In this document: positions 34,676-42,420 of the stretch, piece after piece
How the letters are laid out: the number at the start of each line of letters is the position of its first letter
How positions within the stretch are numbered: position 1 is the stretch's first letter
Source: Halorubrum lacusprofundi ATCC 49239
GTDB lineage: Archaea; Halobacteriota; Halobacteria; Halobacteriales; Haloferacaceae
NCBI RefSeq assembly: GCF_000022205.1
Contig: NC_012029.1
Location: 1,240,001-1,304,000, forward strand
DNA length: 64,000 nt
Direction: 5' to 3'
Translations under genes and position numbers: made by a program
The notes under the pieces: model-generated
Told to the model about the DNA's origin: nothing
The model's database searches: none
What the model saw: the letters and a program-made list of their open reading frames with translations, nothing else

Positions 34676-34975
34676 TTACTCCTTCCGCAGGAAGATGCGG
34701 TAGCGACCGTCGCCCGATTTCCACACCTTCGCCGTCGCGTCGTCGCCGACCGCCTTCGGGACGTTCTCCGTGCTCGGGACGTGGTCGGTCTTCTGGACCA
34801 GCACGTCGCCCGCGTCGAGCCCCGCGATGCCCTTCTTCGCCTCGACCTGCGGGTACGGGCACACCTCGCCGGTCATGTCCTGTACCTCGGTCGCGTCTGC
34901 CAAGAGCGCCTCGGCGGTCTCGTCGTCGAGCTCGTCGGGCATCTCGACGACGTCGTCCCACGATGGTTGACTCAT
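34676..34975 (-). CDS. TusA-family sulfur carrier
   Basis: From ATG 34975 the 99-residue protein has an acidic helical N-terminal part (residues about 1-30) and a TusA/SirA domain. The sulfur-binding motif is EVCPYPQVEAKKGI, in which the Cys of CPxP accepts persulfide sulfur. It is paired with the rhodanese gene downstream. Next to a YeeE/YedE permease, TusA-like proteins (TsuB/YedF) receive the imported sulfur, so this is the natural cytoplasmic partner. Delivery of sulfur to tRNA thiolation or molybdenum cofactor is also possible. Confidence 0.9.
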   Translation of the reverse strand: MSQPSWDDVVEMPDELDDETAEALLADATEVQDMTGEVCPYPQVEAKKGIAGLDAGDVLVQKTDHVPSTENVPKAVGDDATAKVWKSGDGRYRIFLRKE

Positions 34976-35124
34976 GGGCACGGGTACGTCCGTGACGGGG
35001 TAACGGCTTTCGTGACCGGCAGACATCTCCCGTATCTCTGACGGGGATCGTCGCGCACGACCGCGGTAGCCACCGAGAACGCCGTTTCCGTCGGACTCTT
35101 ATCGGACAGCGATCTACGGGACGC

Positions 35125-36144
35125 ATGAGCGAGTACGCCGTCGACGAATCGACGATCTTCGAGACGCCCCTCGTGAAGCTCGATCTCGACATCGAGTCGG
35201 ACGCGGACGTGTACGCGAAAGCCGAGTGGTTCAACCTCTACGACGCCCCGCACGGCGGGGGGTCGATCAAATCGCGGATCGCGAAGGGAATGATAGACGG
35301 TGCCGAGGAACGCGGCGACCTCGATCCCGGCGTCACCGTGATCGAGCCGACCTCCGGCAACACCGGCAGCGAGATCGCGCGCCTCGCAGGGTCCCGGGGC
35401 TACGACGTGGAGATCGTCATGCCCGACAACGCCGCGGGCGGGAAGGTCGACGCTGTCCGCGACGCCGGCGCGGAGATCCACTTCGTCGACGCCAATCTCG
35501 GCTACGACGCCGTCATCGAGCGCTGCGAGGAGATCATCGCCGAAGACCCCGAGGCGTACTTCCGGCCGAACCAGTACGAGAACCCCGACAACCCCGGTAC
35601 CCACGAGCGCACGACCGCTCGAGAGATTTACGGGGCGACGGACGGCGAGGTGACCCACTTCGTCGCCGGCGTCGGTACCGGGGGAACGATCACCGGAACC
35701 GGTCGCGGGCTGACCGACCTCAGCGACGGCGCGGTCGAGATCGTCGGCTTCGAGCCCGACGAACAGCTCCACGCCATCGACGGGCTGAAATACCTCAAAT
35801 CGGGCGACCACTACCACCCCGACACGTACGACGAGTCGGCCCTCGACCGGACAGAGTACGTCACGACCTCGGACGCGTACGACCGCGCTCGGGCCCTCCG
35901 CGAACGCTACCTGAACCGCGAGATCGAGATCGCGGATCCCGGCCAACACGACGAGGCGACGATCCGAGAGCATCTCCGGGTCGACGACCAGTTCGTCGTG
36001 GGCACGTCCGCGGGCGGCGGTGCGGCGGCGGTCGCGGGACTCGACGAGGCCGGCGCCCTCGCGGACGACGACGTGGTCGTGTTCATGCTGTGTGACCGCG
36101 GCGACAAGTACGCGGACATCCCGCTCTGGGAGGAGTACTTATAA
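35125..36144 (+). CDS. PLP-dependent cysteine synthase (CysK/CysM family)
   Basis: The 339-residue enzyme forms cysteine from an activated serine and a sulfur donor. It has the PLP lysine in GGGSIKSRIAKGMI, the substrate loop PTSGNTGSEIARLAG, and the phosphate-binding GVGTGGTITGTGRGL. Whether it uses sulfide, thiosulfate or a protein thiocarboxylate cannot be read directly. The neighbouring CysO-like carrier and E1 suggest the last, as with mycobacterial CysM. A TTATC box at 35099-35103 is about 25 bp upstream. No serine acetyltransferase gene is in the window. Confidence 0.9.
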   Translation: MSEYAVDESTIFETPLVKLDLDIESDADVYAKAEWFNLYDAPHGGGSIKSRIAKGMIDGAEERGDLDPGVTVIEPTSGNTGSEIARLAGSRGYDVEIVMPDNAAGGKVDAVRDAGAEIHFVDANLGYDAVIERCEEIIAEDPEAYFRPNQYENPDNPGTHERTTAREIYGATDGEVTHFVAGVGTGGTITGTGRGLTDLSDGAVEIVGFEPDEQLHAIDGLKYLKSGDHYHPDTYDESALDRTEYVTTSDAYDRARALRERYLNREIEIADPGQHDEATIREHLRVDDQFVVGTSAGGGAAAVAGLDEAGALADDDVVVFMLCDRGDKYADIPLWEEYL

Positions 36145-36172
36145 GCGAAGAAACCTCGTCGCCGCAGAGCTT

Positions 36173-36436
36173 CTACTGCCCGCCGCTGGCCGCCGGGATG
36201 ACTCGGACCTGCGCGTCGTCGGGCACTTCCGCATCGAGGCTGTCGACGGGCGTTCCCTCGACGTACACGTTGATGAACTCCTTGATCTCGCCGTCTTTGA
36301 TCACGCTGTCTCTGAGTTCTGAGCCGTGTTCGTCCGCGTGGTTCTCGAACAGCTCGCGGACCGTCTCGCCGTCGACGTCGACCTCGGAGGTCGAGGACCC
36401 TCCGACCAGCACGGCCGGCAGTTTGATCGTTGCCAT
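36173..36436 (-). CDS. Ubiquitin-like sulfur carrier (MoaD/ThiS/CysO/SAMP type) ending in GGQ
   Basis: The 87-residue beta-grasp protein has TIKLPAVLVGGSSTSEV at the N-terminus, IKEFINVYVEGTPVDSLD in the middle and VRVIPAASGGQ at the end. The FINVYV and VIPAASGG segments resemble mycobacterial CysO more than MoaD. Sulfur carriers and SAMPs are activated at a terminal diglycine; here one extra Gln follows (Gly85-Gly86-Gln87), so trimming would be needed first. A minus-strand TTTTTGAG box at 36459-36466 is about 27 bp from the ATG. The E1 gene begins 230 bp away, divergently. Confidence 0.88.
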   Translation of the reverse strand: MATIKLPAVLVGGSSTSEVDVDGETVRELFENHADEHGSELRDSVIKDGEIKEFINVYVEGTPVDSLDAEVPDDAQVRVIPAASGGQ

Positions 36437-36665
36437 ACGCCCGATTCGCCATCCATCTCAAAAAGGAACCCGCCGACGGCAAGCTCCACCCCCGTCTAAT
36501 ACGCGTTCTGAGAGGCGATGAACGGATCAGTTCGGGTGTCGCCGTCGTCTGGGCGATGGCAGATGAAGGGGTCGGCCGGTCGTGCGCCGCGCTCGCACCT
36601 CCGAGAAGGCGGCAGTACCTCCGGTGGACGGCCGGCTTATGCGTTCCCGGCGGTAAGGGGCGACA

Positions 36666-37529
36666 ATGAGCGATCTCGACCTCGATCCCACCCAGCTCGA
36701 CCGCTACTCCAGACACATCATCATGGACGACGTGGGCCCCGAGGGCCAGAAGGCCCTGCTCGACGCCGAGGTGCTCGTGCTCGGCGCGGGCGGGCTCGGT
36801 GCGCCGATCATCCAGTACCTCGCGGCCGCCGGCGTCGGCACCATCGGGATCGCCGACGACGACGAGGTGGAGCTGTCGAACCTCCAGCGACAAGTCATCC
36901 ACGGGAACGACGACGTGGGGCGCAAGAAGGTCGACTCCGCCGCCGACTTCGTCGCGCAGCTCAACCCGGACATCGACGTGCGAAAACACGAAATGCGGGT
37001 CACCGCCGACAACATCGAGGAGCTCATCTCCGGCTACGACTTCGTCGTCGACGGGACGGACAACTTCGCGACCCGGTACCTCGTCAACGACGCCTGTACG
37101 CTCGCCGGCGTCCCCTTCTCGCACGGCTCCATCTTCAAGTTCGAGGGGCAGGTGACGACGTTCGCGGGCGGCGAGGACTCGCCGTGTTACCGCTGTCTGT
37201 TCCCCGAGGCGCCGCCGGCGGGGATGGTTCCGAACTGCTCGACCGCGGGCGTCCTCGGCGTCCTCCCGGGTACCGTCGGCTGCCTGCAGGCGACCGAGAC
37301 GGTCAAACACATCATCGGCGAGGGCGAGACGCTCGACGGCTCCATGCTCTTCTTCGACGCGCTCGACATGGAGTTCGACAAGGTGGAGATCCCCAAGCGC
37401 GACGACTGCCCCGTCTGCGGTGACGACCCCGCCATCGAGTCGGTCCACGACGTGGAGTACTCCGCCTCCTGCGCCATCGACATCGGCGACGACGACGAAT
37501 CCGAGCCGGAGATCGAAGCGAGCGACTGA
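36666..37529 (+). CDS. ubaA: E1-like sulfur-carrier adenylyltransferase (MoeB/ThiF/UbaA)
   Basis: This enzyme adenylates the C-terminal glycine of small beta-grasp proteins so that they can be made thiocarboxylates or attached to lysines. The 287-residue protein has RYSRHIIMDDVGPEGQ, the nucleotide loop GAGGLG (residues 40-45), Asp130 in VDGTDNF, the catalytic Cys191 in PNCSTAG, and zinc cysteines 174/177 and 248/251. There is no C-terminal rhodanese domain, so the separate rhodanese or TusA would have to supply sulfur. In Haloferax a single UbaA serves all SAMPs; this may be that enzyme. Confidence 0.9.
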   Translation: MSDLDLDPTQLDRYSRHIIMDDVGPEGQKALLDAEVLVLGAGGLGAPIIQYLAAAGVGTIGIADDDEVELSNLQRQVIHGNDDVGRKKVDSAADFVAQLNPDIDVRKHEMRVTADNIEELISGYDFVVDGTDNFATRYLVNDACTLAGVPFSHGSIFKFEGQVTTFAGGEDSPCYRCLFPEAPPAGMVPNCSTAGVLGVLPGTVGCLQATETVKHIIGEGETLDGSMLFFDALDMEFDKVEIPKRDDCPVCGDDPAIESVHDVEYSASCAIDIGDDDESEPEIEASD

Positions 37530-37619
37530 GCGATCACGACCCGACATCGGCTCGGCCACGTCTGCTCAACCGCCGCCTCGCCGCTAACGCTTATCAACCG
37601 ACTGTCCGAACCCAGACAC

Positions 37620-39044
37620 ATGACCGACGAGCCGAGCGGTCGCAACCTCGACGGTGACGCTCCGGTCGCGGAGACCGTCGTCGAGACCGACGAGGCGACG
37701 ATCACCGAGGGCGCCGAGCTCGAACGCACCATCGGGCTGACGGGGGGCCTCGCAATCGGAATCGGGACGATGATCGGGGCCGGGATCTTCGTGTTCCCCG
37801 GGCTCGCCGGCGGGGAGATTGGGACGGCAGCGACCGCCTCGTTCGCGGTCGGCGGGGTGATCGCGCTCCTCGTCGCGCTCCCGACCTCGGAGCTGGCGAC
37901 GGCGATGCCGCGGAGCGGGGGCGGCTACTACTTCATTTCGCGAGGGCTCGGGACGCTCCCCGGAACCGTCATCGGGCTGTCGCTGTGGCTCGGGCTGGTG
38001 TTCGCGACGGCTTTCTACCTCGTCGGGCTCGGGTTCTACGCGCTCGACGCGCTCGCTCAGATTGGGATCACGGTCGGCGTCGGTCCGAACGCGATCGTCT
38101 CCGTCATCGCCGTCCTCGCCGGAGTCGCGTTCACGGTCCTGAACGTCACGGGTACCGAGAACGCCGCGAAGCTCCAGAACGGCATCGTCGCGCTGCTGCT
38201 CTCGATGCTGGTCGTATTCCTCGGGTTCGGCCTGTTGGAGGCGTTCGGGGTCGTCGCCGTCGACACGCCGCCGGGACAGGCCGCGGACGTCTGGGAAGCC
38301 GTACCGATCCTCTCGGTCGCCGCTCTCGTGTTCACCTCCTACCTCGGGTTCGCACAGATCGCGACGGTGGCCGGAGAGATGAAGGACCCCGGACGGAATC
38401 TCCCGCTCGCGATGGTCGGCTCCGTGGTGATCGTTACGGTCCTCTACGTGCTGACCATCTTCGTCGCGACGAACATCTTCACCCGGGACACGCTGCTGGC
38501 CGCCGGCGAGACCGCGATGGTCGAGGTCGGCCGAGCGCTCCTCGGTCCGGCCGGAGCGCTCGTGATCATCGTCGGCGGGCTGCTCGCGACGATGTCGTCG
38601 GCGAACGCGTCGATCCTCAGCACCTCGCGGGCGATCTACGGAGTCTCGAAGGACGCGCTTCTCCCGCGGCGGGCGAGTCGGATCAACCTGCGATACGGCA
38701 CACCACACGTAGCGCTCGGCATGGCCGGCGGACCGATCGTCGTCCTGGCGGCGACCGGACAGGTCCAGCTGCTCGCCGAGGTTGCCTCCTTCCTCCACCT
38801 GATCATGTACGGGCTGATGTGCGTCGCGCTCGTCTCCATCCGCCGGGACCGACCCGAGTGGTACGACCCCGACTTCAGGGTGCCCGGCGGCCCGGTGATC
38901 CCCGTCCTCGGCGCGCTCGCCAGCTTCGGGCTGATCGCGTTCATGAATCGGCTCTCGATCGCCGTCGGGATCGCGGTCATCGCCGTAACGGCCGGGTGGT
39001 ACTTCTATTATGCCCGCGACGTGGAACTCAAGGGGGCACTGTAA
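37620..39044 (+). CDS. APC-superfamily amino-acid permease
   Basis: The 474-residue protein has about twelve membrane segments after an acidic 35-residue N-terminal tail. The first segment has GLAIGIGTMIGAGIFVFPG, the substrate-binding helix-break signature of APC permeases, and SELATAMPRSGGGYYF follows. It imports amino acids or related compounds; specificity is not visible. Its stop overlaps the start of the UspA-domain gene by one base (TAATG), the common permease-plus-stress-protein pairing of haloarchaea. It stands between the E1 and JAMM genes. Confidence 0.9.
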   Translation: MTDEPSGRNLDGDAPVAETVVETDEATITEGAELERTIGLTGGLAIGIGTMIGAGIFVFPGLAGGEIGTAATASFAVGGVIALLVALPTSELATAMPRSGGGYYFISRGLGTLPGTVIGLSLWLGLVFATAFYLVGLGFYALDALAQIGITVGVGPNAIVSVIAVLAGVAFTVLNVTGTENAAKLQNGIVALLLSMLVVFLGFGLLEAFGVVAVDTPPGQAADVWEAVPILSVAALVFTSYLGFAQIATVAGEMKDPGRNLPLAMVGSVVIVTVLYVLTIFVATNIFTRDTLLAAGETAMVEVGRALLGPAGALVIIVGGLLATMSSANASILSTSRAIYGVSKDALLPRRASRINLRYGTPHVALGMAGGPIVVLAATGQVQLLAEVASFLHLIMYGLMCVALVSIRRDRPEWYDPDFRVPGGPVIPVLGALASFGLIAFMNRLSIAVGIAVIAVTAGWYFYYARDVELKGAL

Positions 39045-39889
39045 TGACACACGTACTCGTACCCGTCGCGGTACTGGAGGGAGAGACAATCTCGCCCGGC
39101 CTCATGTCGCTGCTCGGCACCGTCGACGTGACGGTGCTCGGCTACCACGTCCTTCCGGAACAGACGCCGCCGGATCAGGCTCGGCTCCAGTTCGAGGAGC
39201 GCGCGACGTCTGCGCTGGCGGATCTCAGCCAGGAATTCCGTGCCGCCGGCGGTGCGGCCGACCACCGCCTCGTGTTCACGCACGACCGCGAGCAGACGAT
39301 CCAGCGGGTCGCCGAAGACGTGAATGCGGATGCGTTCGCCATCTCCGGAACGACTGGCGACGTCGACCGGATCCTCGTGTCGCTCTCCGGTGACGTTGAC
39401 GTCGACCGAGTCCTCTCGTTCGTCGAGGCGCTCGTCGGCGATCTCGACATCGGCGTCACGCTGTTCCTCGCGACCGGAGAGCGAACTCCCGCCGCCGACG
39501 CCACCGCCATCGACGCCGCCGACACCATCGATGCCACCGACGCCACCGCCATCGACGCCACCGACGCCACCGACGCCACCGATGCCACCGATGCCACCGA
39601 CGCGGCCAACGGACGGCTAGAAGCCGCAGCCGACCGACTCCGCGAGGCAGGGATCGACGTGGCCACGGAGCGGGCGACAAAAGGGTCGGCGTTCGACGCG
39701 CTGATCGACGCGGTCCCCGGCCACGACGCAATCGTGATGGGGGAACGCGCGCCCTCGTTCCGATCGTTCGTGTTGGGCGACGAGAGCGACCGAGTCGCGA
39801 CCGCCTCGGTCGGCTCGGTTCTCGTGGTCCGAGACCGTCGGGAGTCCGACGGGGACGACGCGAACGCGACGCCCGGCACCGAAGAGTAG
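39044..39889 (+). CDS. Double UspA-domain protein linked to the permease
   Basis: The 281-residue protein has two Usp-like halves, residues about 1-140 (THVLVPVAVLEGETISPG) and about 185-265, which ends GSVLVVRD. They are joined by a low-complexity linker made of Asp-Ala-Thr repeats. The usual GxxG ATP-binding loop is not obvious in the first half. Such proteins may gate or sense the state of the partner transporter, but this is inference. The start overlaps the permease stop codon. Confidence 0.85.
   Translation: MTHVLVPVAVLEGETISPGLMSLLGTVDVTVLGYHVLPEQTPPDQARLQFEERATSALADLSQEFRAAGGAADHRLVFTHDREQTIQRVAEDVNADAFAISGTTGDVDRILVSLSGDVDVDRVLSFVEALVGDLDIGVTLFLATGERTPAADATAIDAADTIDATDATAIDATDATDATDATDATDAANGRLEAAADRLREAGIDVATERATKGSAFDALIDAVPGHDAIVMGERAPSFRSFVLGDESDRVATASVGSVLVVRDRRESDGDDANATPGTEE
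39497..39605 (+). repeat. Coding 9-bp microsatellite (GACGCCACC type)
   Basis: Units of GA(C/T)GCCACC are repeated almost without interruption at 39529-39605, and degenerate units extend back to 39497. They encode a run of Asp-Ala-Thr tripeptides between the two Usp halves. The number of units is probably variable between strains. Confidence 0.75.
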
Positions 39890-39940
39890 CGCGGACGTCG
39901 TCGCGTTTCCGAGCCAGCGTCGCGTTCCCGAAGCGAACGC

Positions 39941-40369
39941 CTACCGCTCACTCCGCACCGCGACCGTCTCCTGTTCAAACCCGTCGTCGTCCCCACGCCA
40001 GCGCCACGAGCCGACGAACGGGTAGCCGTCGAGCGCGCAGATGACGTACGAGTGGCCGGGCCACGTCGCCCGCGCGGCGTCCGTCTCGCTCGGGTGGGTC
40101 GGCCCGGTCGGGTGCGAGTGGTAGAACCCAACTACGTCGAGTCCGTCGTCCTCGACCCGCTCGATGAGTTCGAGCTGTTCCTCGGGATCGATCAGGTACC
40201 GTATCTGGGGGGTTTCGGCGACGTTCTCCGCCTCGTAGGTCTCCGTGACGACGCTCGCCCCTCCGTCGGTCCCGTGGGTGCCAGCGAGGACGCCACAGAT
40301 CTCCGCCTCCCCACCGCCGTACGCGCGGTATACGATGTCGTCGTAGGCCGCTCGGCTGAGTTCGATCAT
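39941..40369 (-). CDS. JAMM/Mov34 metalloprotease (Mec/HvJAMM-like)
   Basis: The 142-residue protein has a complete JAMM zinc site: Glu23 in AEICGVLAG, His84 and His86 in FYHSHPTGP, Ser94 and Asp97 in HPSETD. These enzymes cleave after the diglycine of beta-grasp modifiers. Mycobacterial Mec releases cysteine from CysO, HvJAMM1 removes SAMPs, and QbsD-type enzymes trim residues beyond GG. A carrier ending in GGQ is encoded 3.5 kb away, which makes the trimming role attractive. A TATA-like box near 40394-40399 (minus strand) is about 27 bp upstream. Confidence 0.92.
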   Translation of the reverse strand: MIELSRAAYDDIVYRAYGGGEAEICGVLAGTHGTDGGASVVTETYEAENVAETPQIRYLIDPEEQLELIERVEDDGLDVVGFYHSHPTGPTHPSETDAARATWPGHSYVICALDGYPFVGSWRWRGDDDGFEQETVAVRSER

Positions 40370-40494
40370 GGTCGGTGACAGGCGGGTCCGACCGATAAGT
40401 CCGTCTCGTCCGGCAAGGGGTGCGTTCCGTCCGAGGTAGCGGCAGCGGTTGGGCAGCGCGGATCATTTTTACCGGCGCCCCCGGAAGCGCCTCC

Positions 40495-40959
40495 ATGAGC
40501 GACACAGCGGCCGAATCGCCCGCGCCGACTGCCGACGAGGCGCTCCACACGACCCTCGACGTGCCCTTCGACGACGCGGTCCCGTTCGTACAGATCGAAC
40601 ACGAACTCGCCGACTTCGAGACGGTCCGCGTCACCCGACTCGATCAGATGATCGAGGGCATGCTCGGCCACGACAACGTCGAGCGGACCGCCCTGATCGT
40701 CGTCTGCCACCCCGAGATCGCGTACGACGCGCTCTCGATCGACCCGACGCTCGCAGGGATGTTACCTTGTACCACGATCGTCTACGAACGCGAAGGTGAC
40801 GATCTCGTCCACGTCCATCACGTGTCGGCGACGAAGGCGATCCGCGATCTCGGCTGCGCGCCGGGCGACTGTGACGACGCCGTCGAGGATCTCGTCGAGA
40901 AGACCGGCGAACTGATGACCGTCGTCTGGGAGAACATCGAGGAACACGGTCAGGAGTAG
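40495..40959 (+). CDS. DUF302 family protein
   Basis: The 154-residue protein begins with an acidic tail and then LHTTLDVPFDDAVPFVQ. The core IVVCHPEIAYDALSIDPTLAGMLPCTTIVYE matches DUF302, a small alpha/beta family often found near sulfur-oxidation and redox genes. Cysteines in VVCHP, LPCTT and LGCAPGDC are notable but not known to be catalytic. It is divergent from the JAMM gene, with an ATTTTTA box at 40464-40470 about 28 bp before the ATG at 40495. Confidence 0.8.
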   Translation: MSDTAAESPAPTADEALHTTLDVPFDDAVPFVQIEHELADFETVRVTRLDQMIEGMLGHDNVERTALIVVCHPEIAYDALSIDPTLAGMLPCTTIVYEREGDDLVHVHHVSATKAIRDLGCAPGDCDDAVEDLVEKTGELMTVVWENIEEHGQE

Positions 40960-40985
40960 CAACACACTGACCGCCCGCCAGACCG

Positions 40986-41450
40986 CTACAGCCCTTCGAC
41001 GCGCCGAAGCTCCGCCCGAACCTCGCCCGGCGTGGCGTACGGCCCGCCCTGCACGCGGTGGTCCGGGAAGAGGATCGGGATAGGGTTCTCTCGGAGGGCG
41101 TCCGTCACCAACTCCAGATCGTCCGGATCGTCGGCATCGAGCGCGGCCAGCCCCGTCAAGCGACTGACCGACACCTCCTCGCCGTACGGAATCGTTTCGA
41201 GCGCTTCGAGGACCTCCCGGCGGTCGGTCGGCACCGTGAGCCCGGTGGCGACGCCGTCGAACGCGTCTCGCTCGCCCGCGAGGTACGCCTCGATCCGGTC
41301 GAGCAGGTCGTGGTCCGCAGCCGCGTCCGCCGGCGCCGTCGTCGGGAACGACACCGAAATGACGCGGCCGCCGGCGAACCCGACCTCGACCGCCCGTCCG
41401 ATCTCGTCGACCTCGCGGGCGAAGACGCCCGACGTTCCCGTCGTATCCAT
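40986..41450 (-). CDS. Alkyltransferase-like (MGMT-fold) protein without the acceptor cysteine
   Basis: The 154-residue protein has the C-terminal MGMT DNA-binding fold, IPYGEEVSVSRLTG followed by ALRENPIPILFPDHRVQGG. In O6-alkylguanine-DNA alkyltransferases the last stretch is PCHRV, and the Cys accepts the alkyl group. Here Asp130 replaces it, and the protein has no cysteine at all. It cannot be a classic suicide repair enzyme. It is more like the ATL proteins that bind alkylated DNA and recruit excision repair, although those usually have Trp or Ala at that place. Confidence 0.85.
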   Translation of the reverse strand: MDTTGTSGVFAREVDEIGRAVEVGFAGGRVISVSFPTTAPADAAADHDLLDRIEAYLAGERDAFDGVATGLTVPTDRREVLEALETIPYGEEVSVSRLTGLAALDADDPDDLELVTDALRENPIPILFPDHRVQGGPYATPGEVRAELRRVEGL

Positions 41451-41610
41451 ACCTGCAATCCGTGACCGCGACGGTTAAATCGACGGGACCCGCCCGGGTC
41501 GAGGGCCGCGATCGAGAGGGAATTCGTCGGGGGTTCATTGCAAGGTTCGTCTCGCAGCGGTGACCCCGCCCGCAAGTCTTATGAACAGATACGTGCATTA
41601 GTGTACAGTA

Positions 41611-42420
41611 ATGGACGATCAAACCGAGCTGGCCCCGGCGGTCAGATCGATCCTGTCGGCTGCACGCAACCGCGCGACCGAGGGCCGATCCGGCGAGGTC
41701 GCCGTCGAGCCGCGCGATCTGCGGGCGGCGTTCGACCGCGCCGAGGCGGACGGGCGCGTCCCGCTGATCGCCGAGGTGAAACCCACCAGCCCGACGACGG
41801 AGGGCACCCGCGAGGACGACCCGGTCGCGCTCGCACAGGGAATGGTCGCCGGCGGCGCGGCCGCGCTGAGCGTGCTCACCGAGCCGGCGCACTTCGGCGG
41901 GAGCACCGACACGCTCGAACGCGTGCGCGAGGCGGTCGATGTGCCCGTCCTCCGGAAGGACTTCCTCGTCGCCGAATCGCAACTCGACGCCGTCGAGAGC
42001 GACGTCGTCCTGCTGATCGCCCGGTTCGTCGGCGACGACCTCCCCGACCTGCTCACCGCTGCGCGCGACCGCGGCTTCCAGGTCCTCGTCGAGGTTCACG
42101 ACCGCGACGAGCTAGAGCACGCACTCGACGCCGGCGCGACGATCATCGGCGTGAACAACCGCGACCTCGCGGAACTGGTCGTCGACCTCGGAACCTTCGA
42201 GTCGGTGGCGCCCCATGTTCCCGACGACGTGACGCTGATCGCCGAAAGCGGGATCGGCTCGCCCGCCGACGTTCGGCGGATGCGCGCGGCGGGCGCCGAC
42301 GCCCTCCTCGTCGGGAGCGCGATCATGGACGGCGACGTGGAGGCGAACACGCGCGAGTTGGTGCGGGCGGAGGCAGACGACGAGAGCGACACCCGAGACA
42401 CCACGGAGACACCCACATGA
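41611..42420 (+). CDS. trpC: Indole-3-glycerol-phosphate synthase
   Basis: TrpC closes the indole ring in tryptophan synthesis. The 269-residue TIM-barrel protein has [14 protein letters not shown] (catalytic Lys), [25 protein letters not shown] (second catalytic Lys), IIGVNNRDL and [20 protein letters not shown] box at 41578-41583 is about 30 bp before the ATG. It begins the trpCBA operon; the stop overlaps the trpB ATG (ATGA at 42417-42420). TrpD, E, F and G are not here. Confidence 0.95.
   Translation: MDDQTELAPAVRSILSAARNRATEGRSGEVAVEPRDLRAAFDRAEADGRVPLIAEVKPTSPTTEGTREDDPVALAQGMVAGGAAALSVLTEPAHFGGSTDTLERVREAVDVPVLRKDFLVAESQLDAVESDVVLLIARFVGDDLPDLLTAARDRGFQVLVEVHDRDELEHALDAGATIIGVNNRDLAELVVDLGTFESVAPHVPDDVTLIAESGIGSPADVRRMRAAGADALLVGSAIMDGDVEANTRELVRAEADDESDTRDTTETPT

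Noticed and set aside
41538-42416. Long in-frame extension upstream of trpB
   Set aside because: It overlaps trpC completely in another frame. TrpB similarity begins after ATG 42417, which overlaps the trpC stop.
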